In this document: positions 1 through 6,796 of the stretch, piece after piece
Position numbering within the stretch: position 1 is the first letter of the stretch
Layout: each line of letters opens with the position of its first letter
Source: an uncultured Phascolarctobacterium sp.
GTDB taxonomy: Bacteria > Bacillota > Negativicutes > Acidaminococcales > Acidaminococcaceae
Assembly (NCBI GenBank): GCA_949287345.1
Contig: CASEGD010000012.1
Location: forward strand, 1 to 13,270
Length of the DNA stretch: 13,270 nucleotides
Direction: 5' to 3'
The notes under the pieces: generated by a model
Database searches by the model: none
Told to the model about the DNA's origin: nothing
What the model saw: the letters and a program-made list of their open reading frames with translations, nothing else
Translations under genes and position numbers: made by a program

Positions 1-207
1 AAAGGCGTGCGCGCAGCCGTTTGCGGCGATGTGTACAGCGCCAAAATGAGCCGCGAACACAACAACGCCAACATTCTGGCACTGGGCGAGCGCGTAACGG
101 GCGTCGGCCTTGCCGAGATGATTGTTGACGCATGGCTGGCAGCGGAATTTGCCGGCGGACGCCATGCACGCCGCGTCGATAAGATTATGGCGCTGGAGGC
201 GGAATAA
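1..207 (+). CDS. rpiB: Ribose-5-phosphate isomerase B, C-terminal part (5' truncated by the window edge)
   Basis: RpiB interconverts ribulose 5-phosphate and ribose 5-phosphate in the cytosolic pentose phosphate pathway. Only the last 68 codons are present, because the frame is already open at base 1. The segment shows the family's C-terminal signatures: AAVCGDVYSAKMSREHNNAN, followed by LGERVTG and the tail GGRHARRVDKI, where the arginines and asparagine bind the substrate phosphate in characterised members. The stop codon TAA shares its last A with the ATG of the next gene, so the two are translationally coupled. Its place ahead of ywlG and glyA matches the order known in Bacillus subtilis and related Firmicutes. 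Identification is from remembered family motifs; the start and N-terminal half lie outside the window. Confidence 0.93.
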   Translation, partial: KGVRAAVCGDVYSAKMSREHNNANILALGERVTGVGLAEMIVDAWLAAEFAGGRHARRVDKIMALEAE

Positions 208-758
208 TGAAGAAGGAAGAACTTGCTGCCGAAGCACAGCGCGCCGTGGAGGAGCTGATTGAAGTCAGCGAAATTAAACACGGCAGAGTGCTGGTTGTAG
301 GCTGCAGCACCAGTGAAATCGTGGGCGGCAAAATCGGCACCTGCGGTTCGGAAGAAGCTGCTGCTGCGGTTTTTGGCAGTATTTATAAAGCGGCTAAAGC
401 GCATGGCTTATACCTTGCGTTTCAGTGCTGCGAACATTTAAACTGCGCTTTGGTAACGGAGCGCGAAGCGATGGAAAAATTCGGCTGGGAAGAAGTTACC
501 GTAAGGCCGATGCCCCATGCGGGCGGCTCTATGGCAACGGCGGCTTACGATAATTTTGCCGAACCTGTTGTGGTGGAAGCCATTAAGGCCGACGCCGGTA
601 TCGACATCGGGCAGACCTTAATCGGCATGCACTTAAAACGCGTTGCCGTGCCGGTGCGCCTGGCGCAGAAAACCATCGGCGCTGCCAGCGTAACAGCGGC
701 AAGGACACGTCCGCCCCTTATCGGCGGCGAGCGCGCGCATTACCCCGAAAAACGCTGA
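207..758 (+). CDS. ywlG: YwlG / UPF0340 (TIGR01440) family conserved protein
   Basis: This 183-residue cytosolic protein belongs to a conserved family without an established function that I can name. The family signature is visible throughout: [19 protein letters not shown] near residues 30-48, [12 protein letters not shown] around 72-83, then [15 protein letters not shown] and [20 protein letters not shown], ending with [12 protein letters not shown]. The cysteines in the CCEHLN segment and the glycine-rich stretches suggest a ligand or metal site, but that is inference. No membrane segment or signal peptide is seen. The ATG overlaps the rpiB stop by one base, and glyA follows after 32 bases. 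The rpiB-ywlG-glyA-upp order is the same as in Bacillus, which supports the call. Confidence 0.9.
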   Translation: MKKEELAAEAQRAVEELIEVSEIKHGRVLVVGCSTSEIVGGKIGTCGSEEAAAAVFGSIYKAAKAHGLYLAFQCCEHLNCALVTEREAMEKFGWEEVTVRPMPHAGGSMATAAYDNFAEPVVVEAIKADAGIDIGQTLIGMHLKRVAVPVRLAQKTIGAASVTAARTRPPLIGGERAHYPEKR

Positions 759-790
759 GCATTACAATTAAAATACATGGAGGGACTACA

Positions 791-2038
791 ATGAATTTAG
801 AAAAACTTGCAGTATGCGACCCCGAAATTGCTGCGGCAATGGGCGAGGAGCTGGGACGCCAGCGCAACAAAATTGAGCTGATTGCTTCCGAAAACTTCGT
901 CAGCCCCGCGGTTATGGAAGCCATGGGCAGCGTGCTGACCAACAAATATGCGGAAGGCTACCCCGGACACCGTTATTACGGCGGCTGCGAATACGTTGAC
1001 AAGGTAGAAACCCTTGCCATCGAGCGCGCCAAAAAGCTGTTCGGCGCAGACCACGCCAACGTACAGCCCCATAGCGGCGCCAATGCCAACACCGCTGTTT
1101 ACTTTGCCTTTTTGCAGCCGGGCGACACCATTATGGGCATGAACCTGTCGCAGGGCGGGCATCTTTCCCACGGTTCACCGGTAAACATCTCCGGCAAATA
1201 TTATAAAGTAGTCCCTTACGGCGTTACGCACGAAACGGAACGCATTGATTACGACGAGTTTGAACGCATCGCCAAAGAAGCGCAGCCCAAGCTGATTGTA
1301 GCGGGCGCAAGCGCTTACCCGCGCGTTATTGATTTTGAACGCATGGCAAATATTGCTCACAGCGTCGGCGCGATTTTTATGGTTGACATGGCACACATTG
1401 CAGGGCTTGTTGCAGTAGGTTTGCATCCCAGCCCGGTGCCCTATGCCGATATTGTTACCACCACCACGCACAAAACTCTGCGCGGTCCCCGCGGCGGCTT
1501 AATCCTCTGCAAGGAGCAGTACGCAAAACAAATCGACAAGGCAATTTTCCCCGGCGTGCAGGGCGGCCCGCTGATGCACGTTATCGCGGCGAAAGCCGTT
1601 GCTTTTGGCGAAGCGCTGAAACCGGAATTTAAAGACTACGCCAAACAGATTATTGCCAACTGCAAAGCGCTGGCTGAAGGCTTGACGGCGGAAGGCTTCC
1701 GCCTTGTATCAGGCGGCACTGATAACCATTTGATTTTAGTTGACGTGCGCGGGCAGAAGATGACCGGCAAAACCGCCGAACACCTGCTGGACGAAGTTGG
1801 CGTAACCTGCAATAAAAACACCATTCCGTTTGACCCCGAAAGCCCGTTTGTTACCAGCGGCATCCGCCTTGGCACTGCTGCCGTAACCACCCGCGGCTTT
1901 AAGGAAGACGACATGAAAGAAGTTGCCACCATTATCGGCCTTGTGCTGAACAATGCGGACGACGAAGCAAAACATGCGGAAGCAGCAAAACGCGTTGCCG
2001 CTTTGTGTGCAAAATACCCCATGTATCCTGAGCTGTAA
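791..2038 (+). CDS. glyA: Serine hydroxymethyltransferase
   Basis: This PLP-dependent cytosolic enzyme converts serine and tetrahydrofolate to glycine and 5,10-methylene-tetrahydrofolate, the main source of one-carbon units for thymidylate and purines. The 415 residues match the usual bacterial length. Visible signatures are [20 protein letters not shown] near the N-terminus, [20 protein letters not shown], the QPHSGANAN segment, and the PLP lysine in [14 protein letters not shown], where the Schiff-base Lys is residue 228. The C-terminal region contains [12 protein letters not shown] and [15 protein letters not shown], the latter with the carboxylate-binding Arg. The ATG is preceded by GGAGGGA at 779-785, an ideal spacing. 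The product feeds the same thymidylate route that the downstream dCMP deaminase supplies with dUMP. Nothing is broken or unusual. Confidence 0.98.
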   Translation: MNLEKLAVCDPEIAAAMGEELGRQRNKIELIASENFVSPAVMEAMGSVLTNKYAEGYPGHRYYGGCEYVDKVETLAIERAKKLFGADHANVQPHSGANANTAVYFAFLQPGDTIMGMNLSQGGHLSHGSPVNISGKYYKVVPYGVTHETERIDYDEFERIAKEAQPKLIVAGASAYPRVIDFERMANIAHSVGAIFMVDMAHIAGLVAVGLHPSPVPYADIVTTTTHKTLRGPRGGLILCKEQYAKQIDKAIFPGVQGGPLMHVIAAKAVAFGEALKPEFKDYAKQIIANCKALAEGLTAEGFRLVSGGTDNHLILVDVRGQKMTGKTAEHLLDEVGVTCNKNTIPFDPESPFVTSGIRLGTAAVTTRGFKEDDMKEVATIIGLVLNNADDEAKHAEAAKRVAALCAKYPMYPEL

Positions 2039-2072
2039 CAGATTTCCTGAATATAAAAAGGAGGAGATTTTC

Positions 2073-2693
2073 ATGCAGATAACCGTTGTTGAACACCCTT
2101 TAATCAAACACAAACTTTCCAAAATGCGCGACGTGCAGACTACTTCGCGCGACTTCCGCGAATGGCTGGACGAAATTGCCATGCTGATGACCTACGAAGT
2201 AACCCGCGACCTTGCAGTTGATGAAATGCCGGTAATGACCCCGATTTGCGAAACCACCGGCTACAAGCTGCACAACAACATCGTCGTTGTGCCCATCCTG
2301 CGCGCAGGCCTTGGCCTTTTAAGCGGCGTTCTGCGCATGATTCCTAACGCGCATGTAGGCCATATCGGTTTGTACCGCGATGAGGAAACTTTGGAACCGC
2401 ATGAATATTACTGCAAAATTCCGCCCGATAAAGACCCGATTACCATTGTTGTTGACCCGATGCTGGCAACCGGCGGCAGCGCCGAAGCAGCCATTACCAT
2501 GCTGAAAGCGCGCGGGCTGAAAAATATCCGCTTTATGTGCCTTGTAGCAGCGCCGGAAGGCGTTGAGGTGCTGAACAAAGTACATCCCGACGTTAAAATT
2601 TACACGGCAGCGCTGGATGAAAAGCTGAACGAGCACGGCTATATCGTACCGGGCCTCGGCGACGCCGGCGACCGTATTTTCGGCACGAAATGA
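2073..2693 (+). CDS. upp: Uracil phosphoribosyltransferase
   Basis: Upp salvages uracil by joining it to PRPP to make UMP. The 206-residue protein starts at the ATG at 2073, directly after AAGGAGGAG at 2058-2066. The open frame runs further upstream to 1953, but that part overlaps glyA and lacks a ribosome binding site, so I exclude it. Signatures are [15 protein letters not shown] at the N-terminus, [14 protein letters not shown], the PRPP-binding loop [16 protein letters not shown], and the C-terminal uracil-binding [13 protein letters not shown]. The length is typical. Its stop codon overlaps the next start as ATGA, so translation of the deaminase is probably coupled. The glyA-upp pairing is conserved in Firmicutes. 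Confidence 0.98.
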   Translation: MQITVVEHPLIKHKLSKMRDVQTTSRDFREWLDEIAMLMTYEVTRDLAVDEMPVMTPICETTGYKLHNNIVVVPILRAGLGLLSGVLRMIPNAHVGHIGLYRDEETLEPHEYYCKIPPDKDPITIVVDPMLATGGSAEAAITMLKARGLKNIRFMCLVAAPEGVEVLNKVHPDVKIYTAALDEKLNEHGYIVPGLGDAGDRIFGTK

Positions 2694-3157
2694 CAACGCA
2701 GCAAAGGCCCGACTGGGACCATTACTTTATGGAAATTGCCCGCGTGGTAAGCAAGCGCAGCACATGCCTGCGCCGCAGCGTCGGCGCGGTAATTGTTAAA
2801 AACAGGCAGATTGTGGCGACCGGCTACAACGGTACGCCTTCCGGCCTGGAACACTGCGCCGTTACCGGCTGCCTGCGCGAGCAGCTTAATGTGCCCTCCG
2901 GCAAAATGCACGAGCTGTGCCGCGGCATCCACGCCGAGCAGAATGCGGTAATACAGGCTGCCTACCACGGCGTTTCCGTCAACGGCGGCACGGTTTACTG
3001 CACGCACCAGCCTTGCGTGGTATGCACTAAAATACTCATCAACGCTGGTATTAAACGCATCGTTTACGCCAATCCCTACCCGGATAAGCTGGCGCAGGAT
3101 ATGCTGCAGGCATCCGGCATGGAACTTGTAATTTTAGACGACGAAAAAGATAAATAA
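2690..3157 (+). CDS. comEB: Deoxycytidylate (dCMP) deaminase family, ComEB-like
   Basis: A zinc-dependent deaminase that probably converts dCMP to dUMP, the thymidylate synthase substrate. The 155 residues carry the cytidine/deoxycytidylate deaminase fold signatures: [20 protein letters not shown] at the N-terminus, [20 protein letters not shown], the zinc and proton-relay motif HAE at residues 81-83, and PCVVC, whose cysteines 109 and 112 are the other zinc ligands. The extra Cys/His residues around 55-77 resemble the second zinc site described for some dCMP deaminases; this is inference. The ATG overlaps the upp stop (ATGA), and no good ribosome binding site is seen, so expression likely depends on coupling. 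A strong terminator starts one base after the stop, which makes this the last gene of the operon. Confidence 0.93.
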   Translation: MTTQQRPDWDHYFMEIARVVSKRSTCLRRSVGAVIVKNRQIVATGYNGTPSGLEHCAVTGCLREQLNVPSGKMHELCRGIHAEQNAVIQAAYHGVSVNGGTVYCTHQPCVVCTKILINAGIKRIVYANPYPDKLAQDMLQASGMELVILDDEKDK

Positions 3158-3201
3158 AAAGAACTGCGATACAGAATTTGCTGTATCGCAGTTCTTTTTT
3201 T
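3158..3201 (+). terminator. Rho-independent terminator of the rpiB-comEB operon
   Basis: A perfect 14-bp stem (3161-3174 with 3181-3194), extended by A/T pairs, closes a 6-base loop (AATTTG) and is followed by seven T. It begins right after the deaminase stop. The preceding A run means it may also work weakly in the reverse direction. Confidence 0.95.
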
Positions 3202-3205
3202 GCTA

Positions 3206-3234
3206 TTGCCAAAATGTTGCAAGACTGTTAAAAT
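3206..3234 (+). promoter_or_regulatory. Promoter of the small toxin gene
   Basis: TTGCCA (3206-3211) and TAAAAT (3229-3234) each match the sigma-70/SigA consensus at five of six positions and are 17 bases apart. The predicted transcript would begin near 3241, exactly where the left arm of the long inverted repeat starts. No other gene uses this promoter before the 25-codon frame at 3294. Confidence 0.7.
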
Positions 3235-3266
3235 ATTATCTGCACGAAGATTGGTGATTCGGTTTT

Positions 3267-3288
3267 CCACTCCGCACGAGTGGGGGTG
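3267..3288 (+). promoter_or_regulatory. Hairpin overlapping the toxin ribosome binding site
   Basis: CCACTC (3267-3272) pairs perfectly with GAGTGG (3278-3283) around the loop CGCAC. The downstream arm runs into the Shine-Dalgarno sequence GGGGGTG (3282-3288), which sits five bases before the ATG at 3294. The stem could therefore limit ribosome access, as is common in type I toxin mRNAs. Confidence 0.6.
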
Positions 3289-3293
3289 ATACT

Positions 3294-3371
3294 ATGACGG
3301 TGTACGAATCGTTATCGCTTATGATAACCTTTGCTACCTTAGTAGTACTCATTCTTTCATTCCGTAAATAA
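3294..3371 (+). CDS. Small holin-like membrane toxin peptide (type I toxin-antitoxin candidate)
   Basis: A 25-residue peptide, MTVYESLSLMITFATLVV followed by LILSFRK. It is one hydrophobic membrane helix (about residues 8-22) with a short polar N-terminus and a basic C-terminal tail. It closely resembles the family annotated as putative holin-like toxin (Hol_Tox), small peptides encoded near antisense RNAs in Firmicutes; that resemblance is from memory. It has its own promoter (3206-3234), a strong Shine-Dalgarno sequence partly caught in a hairpin, and a convergent antisense RNA gene overlapping its 3' flank. Together these indicate a type I toxin, expected to insert in and damage the cytoplasmic membrane when the antisense RNA is absent. 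No peptide terminator with a T run is seen directly after it on the plus strand. The frame is too short for ordinary gene finders. Confidence 0.82.
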   Translation: MTVYESLSLMITFATLVVLILSFRK

Positions 3372-3378
3372 CGGCATG

Positions 3379-3409
3379 AAAAAAACCGTATAACACGGTT
3401 ACACGGTTT
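3379..3409 (-). terminator. Terminator of the antisense RNA
   Basis: Read on the minus strand, AAACCGT-G-TAA pairs with TTA-T-ACGGTTT (one G-U pair) around the loop CCGTG, followed by seven T (complement of A 3379-3385). On the plus strand the same hairpin has an A-C mismatch and no T run, so it should stop only the antisense transcript. Confidence 0.85.
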
Positions 3410-3466
3410 CCTTCAAACTATAAATTTGATAAGGGAAAACCGATGCGGCTAAACATCAATCTTCGT
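3379..3466 (-). ncRNA. Convergent antisense RNA, probable antitoxin of the holin-like toxin
   Basis: A minus-strand transcription unit of about 88 nt is defined by a near-consensus promoter (3473-3501) and an intrinsic terminator (3379-3409). Its start is inferred about seven bases after the -10 box, near 3466. The RNA does not cover the toxin codons, which end at 3371. It would be fully complementary to the 3' untranslated part of the toxin mRNA if that mRNA runs beyond 3409. This 3'-overlap layout is like known type I pairs such as txpA/RatA. Its first bases repeat the first bases of the toxin mRNA (GCACGAAGATTG, then CGGTTTTCC). It has no open frame worth calling. The regulatory role is inferred from layout only. 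Confidence 0.75.
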
Positions 3467-3472
3467 GCTTTT

Positions 3473-3501
3473 ATTATACCTGCTTTGGCAAAAATTTTCA
3501 A
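3473..3501 (-). promoter_or_regulatory. Promoter of the antisense RNA
   Basis: On the minus strand TTGAAA (complement of 3496-3501) lies exactly 17 bases before TATAAT (complement of 3473-3478). The -10 box is a perfect consensus and the -35 matches five of six. This is stronger than the toxin promoter on paper, as expected for an antitoxin RNA that must be in excess. Confidence 0.85.
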
Positions 3502-3591
3502 GCCGGTTTAAGTTAAAGCCGCAAGCTTTGCCTTAACGCGAATAGCAATGTGTTACTTTGTAACATTTCTGCAAAAAAATTTCAAAAAAGT

Positions 3592-3620
3592 TTTTCAAAC
3601 CGCGTTTTTTTTGATATACT
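3592..3620 (+). promoter_or_regulatory. Probable promoter of the wecA-wecB genes
   Basis: TTTTCA (3592-3597, four of six) and TATACT (3615-3620, five of six) are 17 bases apart in an AT-rich stretch, about 80 bases ahead of wecA. The leader contains a short GGCT/AGCC stem near 3674-3686. The stretch 3502-3591 otherwise holds only a small TGTTAC/GTAACA hairpin at 3551-3565 and no gene I can support. Confidence 0.5.
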
Positions 3621-3699
3621 ATTTACAATAATGTGATTGTATTGAGACCGCATAAAAACTGAATTTGAATACCGGCTTTTTTAGCCTCGAGGTGAAAGA

Positions 3700-4710
3700 T
3701 TGCAAGTGTATATTTTAGCGTTTATCATAGCTCTTTTAGCAAGCTGGGTGTTGACACCCTATGTCAAAAAACTGGCATTTCGCATCGGCGCTCTTGACAA
3801 ACCGGACGGACGCAAGGTCCATCACGGCATTATGCCGCGTTTGGGGGGCCTTGCTATTTATTTGGCCTTTGTAATTGCCGTGTTTGCCACCATGCACATT
3901 ACGCGCGATATTATGGCGCTGCTTTTAGGCGGCACGCTCATCGTCATCGTCGGCATTTTGGACGACAAATACCAGCTGCCCGCCAAAGTAAAACTGCTGG
4001 GGCAGATTGCGGCGGCCTTTGTGCTGGTGCTGTTTGATATTAAAATTGAATGGCTGAACAATCCGTGGGGCGGCTATTTTTACCTTGAATACCTTTCAAT
4101 ACCGCTGACGGTATTCTGGATTGTAAGTTTTACCAACGTCGTAAACTTAATTGACGGCCTTGACGGGCTGGCAGCCGGTGTCGGCGCTATTGCCTCCATT
4201 ACCGTCATCCTTGTTGCATTGCAGCAGGGCTTTTACCCCGTTGCCGTTATTACGGCGGCGCTGGCGGGCGGCATTATCGGCTTTATCCGCTACAACTTTA
4301 ACCCGGCCAGCATTTTTATGGGCGATACCGGCAGCATGTTCATTGGCTACATGCTGGCTGCCATTTCCATCTTCGGTGCGGTAAAAAGCGCGGCCACCAT
4401 TGCGCTGATTGTGCCTGCCGTTGCGCTCGGCCTGCCGATTATGGACACGGCATTTGCCATTGTACGCCGCTATACCAACGGGCGTCCGATATTCCAGCCG
4501 GATAAGGGGCATCTGCACCATCGCCTGCTGGCGATGGGCCTCAGCCAGAAACAGGCCGTGCTTTTAATGTACGTTATCAGCGCGGTGCTGGGCATTGCGG
4601 CCATCCTTTTAACCGAAGTTGACGGCTACCTTGCCGCCGGCATCATTGCATGTATTATTTCCGGCGTCGCAGTCGGCGCTAAAAAGATAGGCATTTTAAA
4701 CGACAGATAG
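3700..4710 (+). CDS. wecA: Undecaprenyl-phosphate GlcNAc-1-phosphate transferase (WecA/TagO/MraY family)
   Basis: A polytopic membrane enzyme that transfers a sugar-1-phosphate, most likely GlcNAc-1-phosphate, from UDP-GlcNAc to undecaprenyl phosphate. This is the first step of wall teichoic acid, enterobacterial common antigen or other envelope polysaccharides. The 336 residues form about ten or eleven hydrophobic segments. Family motifs are in place: the Mg-binding aspartates in GILDDKY (88-89), NLIDGLDGLAAG (149-160), NFNPASIFMGDTGSM around 199-213, and the cytoplasmic DKGHLHHRL (268-276), which is typical of the WecA/TagO rather than the MraY branch. The start is TTG at 3700, four bases after GAGGTGA. 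The stop codon is followed by wecB after 11 bases. The exact polymer made cannot be told from this window. Confidence 0.93.
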   Translation: MQVYILAFIIALLASWVLTPYVKKLAFRIGALDKPDGRKVHHGIMPRLGGLAIYLAFVIAVFATMHITRDIMALLLGGTLIVIVGILDDKYQLPAKVKLLGQIAAAFVLVLFDIKIEWLNNPWGGYFYLEYLSIPLTVFWIVSFTNVVNLIDGLDGLAAGVGAIASITVILVALQQGFYPVAVITAALAGGIIGFIRYNFNPASIFMGDTGSMFIGYMLAAISIFGAVKSAATIALIVPAVALGLPIMDTAFAIVRRYTNGRPIFQPDKGHLHHRLLAMGLSQKQAVLLMYVISAVLGIAAILLTEVDGYLAAGIIACIISGVAVGAKKIGILNDR

Positions 4711-4721
4711 GAGTGGGATTG

Positions 4722-5879
4722 ATGGCGAAACTGAAGGTAATGACGGTTTTCGGCACGCGCCCGGAAGCCATAAAAATGTGCCCGCTGGTTCTGGAGATGC
4801 GCAAGCACCCCGACGAAATTGAGCCGCTGGTGGCTGTAACAGCACAGCACCGCGAAATGCTGGACCAGGTACTGCACCTTTTTGGCATTACTCCCGACTA
4901 TGATTTGAATATTATGAGCGCCGGGCAGACGTTGTACGACGTTACGGAAAAAGCCCTGCGTGGTTTGCAGAAGGTTCTGGAAGAAGCAAAGCCCGATTTA
5001 GTTTTGGTGCACGGCGACACTACCACGACCTTTGCCGGCGCACTGGCAGCGTTTTACGCGCAAATTCCCGTCGGCCATGTGGAAGCAGGGCTGCGCACGG
5101 GCAACAAATATTCTCCCTTCCCGGAGGAGATGAACCGCAAATTAACCGGCGCTTTGGCGGATTACCACTTTGCGCCGACCGCGACCAGCAAAGCCAACCT
5201 GCTGCGCGAGAACGTGCCCGAAGCAAAAATTACCGTTACCGGCAACACCGTTATCGACGCTTTAAAAACCACGGTTAAGCCGGATTACCGTTTTGACGAC
5301 GACAACCTGCACGAAGTTCTGGACAGCGGCAAACGCCTGATTTTAATGACGACACACCGCCGCGAAAACCTCGGCGAACCGATGCGCCACGTTTACAAAG
5401 CGCTGTGCGAAGTGCTGCGTACCCACGACGATGTGGAAGCCATCTTCCCGGTACACAAAAACCCAAAAGTGCGCCAGATTGTCAGCGAAGAACTTGGCCA
5501 CCTGCCGCAGGTGCATTTGATAGAGCCGTTGGACTACCAGCCGTTTGCCAACTTAATGGCGCGCGTCGATGTAGTCCTTACCGACAGCGGCGGCATACAG
5601 GAAGAAGCCCCGGCGCTGGGCAAACCCGTGCTGGTGCTGCGCGATACCACAGAGCGCCCCGAAGCCGTAACCGCAGGCACGGTTAAACTCATCGGCACCG
5701 CGTATGAAGACGTTTTGCGCGAAACCAACCTGCTTTTGGATAACCCCGAACACTACCGCGCCATGGCGGAAGCCGTTAACCCTTACGGCGACGGCGAGGC
5801 CTGCGCAAGGATTGTAAGCAGGATTTTGCGGGAATTTGGTTTTGAAGTGAAAGATTTACCCGAATTTACTGCAATTTGA
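4722..5879 (+). CDS. wecB: UDP-N-acetylglucosamine 2-epimerase (non-hydrolysing)
   Basis: This cytosolic enzyme interconverts UDP-GlcNAc and UDP-ManNAc, the donor for teichoic acid linkage units or other ManNAc-containing envelope polymers. It is also called MnaA in Gram-positive bacteria. The 385 residues have the usual length and signatures: VMTVFGTRPEAIKM at the N-terminus, VHGDTTTTFAGALAAFY, GHVEAGLRTGNKYSPFPEEM with the catalytic region, VTGNTVIDAL, TTHRRENLGEP, FPVHKNPKVR and LTDSGGIQEEAPALGKPVL. I chose ATG 4722 because TAGGAG (4708-4713) lies eight bases before it; a GTG at 4713 overlaps that site and is unlikely. It shares an operon with wecA, and the two act on the same UDP-GlcNAc pool. 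The ATP synthase operon starts within about 90 bases. Confidence 0.95.
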   Translation: MAKLKVMTVFGTRPEAIKMCPLVLEMRKHPDEIEPLVAVTAQHREMLDQVLHLFGITPDYDLNIMSAGQTLYDVTEKALRGLQKVLEEAKPDLVLVHGDTTTTFAGALAAFYAQIPVGHVEAGLRTGNKYSPFPEEMNRKLTGALADYHFAPTATSKANLLRENVPEAKITVTGNTVIDALKTTVKPDYRFDDDNLHEVLDSGKRLILMTTHRRENLGEPMRHVYKALCEVLRTHDDVEAIFPVHKNPKVRQIVSEELGHLPQVHLIEPLDYQPFANLMARVDVVLTDSGGIQEEAPALGKPVLVLRDTTERPEAVTAGTVKLIGTAYEDVLRETNLLLDNPEHYRAMAEAVNPYGDGEACARIVSRILREFGFEVKDLPEFTAI

Positions 5880-5891
5880 TGTAGACAGAAT

Positions 5892-5918
5892 TTGTGAAAT
5901 ATTTTAAAATAATATTAT
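5892..5918 (+). promoter_or_regulatory. Possible promoter of the ATP synthase operon
   Basis: TTGTGA (5892-5897) and TATTAT (5913-5918, five of six) are separated by 15 bases, shorter than ideal, in an AT-rich gap between wecB and the first atp gene. No terminator hairpin is visible after wecB, so read-through from wecB is equally possible. Confidence 0.35.
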
Positions 5919-5970
5919 AGAAGGTATGAAGATTTATGATTTTTTTATGACGTGAAATGTGGTGAGCGCC

Positions 5971-6363
5971 ATGTTGGACGAAAATCTGGAAAAAGTTAAG
6001 CTTGCCGACAGAAAAAGGCAGGAAATTGCCCGGCGCATCAAGGCACGCCTTGAAAGGCAGCGCCGCCAGGAGCTTGAACGCATCCGCATGATGAATGCGT
6101 TTGCGATTGTTTCCTCGCTTGGCATGATGACGGTTATCGACTTTTTGCTGGCCTACTGGGGCGGCGATTATCTCGATGCTTATTTCCGGACGGAAGACCA
6201 TTTCTGGCGTAAAATCTGCCTTGGCCTTGCGGGGCTCACGTTTTTCCTGGCAATTTTTAAGTTAATTTATTTCAAACCCGAGGATACCAAGCCTCAGGAA
6301 GAAGAAAATGAAGAAAACGCTGAAAATGCCGTAATCGATAATTCAACAAAGGACAGCAAATAA
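5971..6363 (+). CDS. AtpZ-like small membrane protein of the ATP synthase operon
   Basis: A 130-residue protein with two membrane helices (about 42-62 and 82-100) at the head of the atp operon. Position and the hydrophobic pair separated by a short loop with GGDYLD match the AtpZ/AtpI-type proteins (F0F1-ATPase subunit, putative), which help assembly of the c ring or supply Mg2+ in characterised alkaliphilic Bacillus. The core is flanked by unusual additions: a very basic predicted helix at residues 8-39, rich in Arg, Lys and Glu, and an acidic tail from about 103 to 130. The start is uncertain. I prefer ATG 5971 with GGTGAG just before it, over GTG 5959, which has no ribosome binding site. 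It precedes atpI by only eight bases. Assignment rests on context and topology more than on sequence motifs. Confidence 0.65.
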   Translation: MLDENLEKVKLADRKRQEIARRIKARLERQRRQELERIRMMNAFAIVSSLGMMTVIDFLLAYWGGDYLDAYFRTEDHFWRKICLGLAGLTFFLAIFKLIYFKPEDTKPQEEENEENAENAVIDNSTKDSK

Positions 6364-6371
6364 AATATATT

Positions 6372-6779
6372 ATGGGAAACTTTGATTTAACGCCGCTGGT
6401 TAAAAGCGGCGGGTATAAAGTTATTTACCGTCTGTTTGTCTGGTCCGTGCCTTTGGTACTGCTTTTATTTACGTTTGGAAACCATGATTTTGCCGTTTCT
6501 TTTTTCAGAGGCGTGGTAATCGGCTTGCTTGACACAGTCGTTATGTTCCACGGAATGAAGCAGGCACTGCCTTACGTCGATACTCCCCGAAAGGGAGTTA
6601 AAGTAATGCGCAGGTACAGATATTACCGTTTGGGCATTGCAGGCAGCATTTTTGTGTTGATGTTAAGGATGAAATACCCGGTTTTCGGTGCAAGCCTGGG
6701 ATTTCTTCTGATACATATATTTTTAATCATCAATTTATTATTTTTCGCGTACCGTCTTAACAACAAGAAGGAAGCGTGA
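6372..6779 (+). CDS. atpI: ATP synthase subunit I-like membrane protein (AtpI)
   Basis: A 135-residue protein with four hydrophobic segments, roughly residues 18-36, 42-60, 87-99 and 104-126, with basic loops between (PRKGVKVMRRYRYYR near 72-86). Size, topology and position just before atpB fit the AtpI (ATP-synt_I) family, which assists assembly of the c ring in several bacteria but is not part of the mature enzyme. The ribosome binding site is weak: AAAGGA lies too far upstream, so it is probably coupled to the gene before it. Its TGA stop overlaps a GTG that could start atpB, although a better atpB start lies 21 bases downstream. No membrane-embedded catalytic residue is expected. Confidence 0.7.
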   Translation: MGNFDLTPLVKSGGYKVIYRLFVWSVPLVLLLFTFGNHDFAVSFFRGVVIGLLDTVVMFHGMKQALPYVDTPRKGVKVMRRYRYYRLGIAGSIFVLMLRMKYPVFGASLGFLLIHIFLIINLLFFAYRLNNKKEA

Positions 6780-6796
6780 GGAAAGGAGTGAAAAGG

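Larger units (their letters stand above)
3242..3468. repeat. Long-range inverted repeat framing the toxin locus
   Basis: Two blocks are repeated in inverted orientation on either side of the toxin frame. GCACGAAGATTG at 3242-3253 is the exact reverse complement of 3457-3468, and CGGTTTTCC at 3260-3268 is the exact reverse complement of 3434-3442. In the DNA the outer and inner arms are nested and collinear, so a transcript across the locus can pair its two ends over 12 plus 9 bp with an internal loop. Both predicted transcripts, sense and antisense, would start with the same 12-base block. Confidence 0.9.

Noticed and set aside
1953..2072. Upstream extension of upp to an ATG at 1953
   Set aside because: It overlaps the end of glyA, has no ribosome binding site, and the family N-terminus begins at the ATG at 2073.
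3372..3409. Plus-strand terminator directly after the toxin gene
   Set aside because: The hairpin has no T run on the plus strand and contains an A-C mismatch; it works on paper only in the antisense direction.
6776..6796. GTG 6776 as the start of atpB
   Set aside because: It overlaps the atpI stop, and the AAGGAG at 6783-6788 points to ATG 6797.
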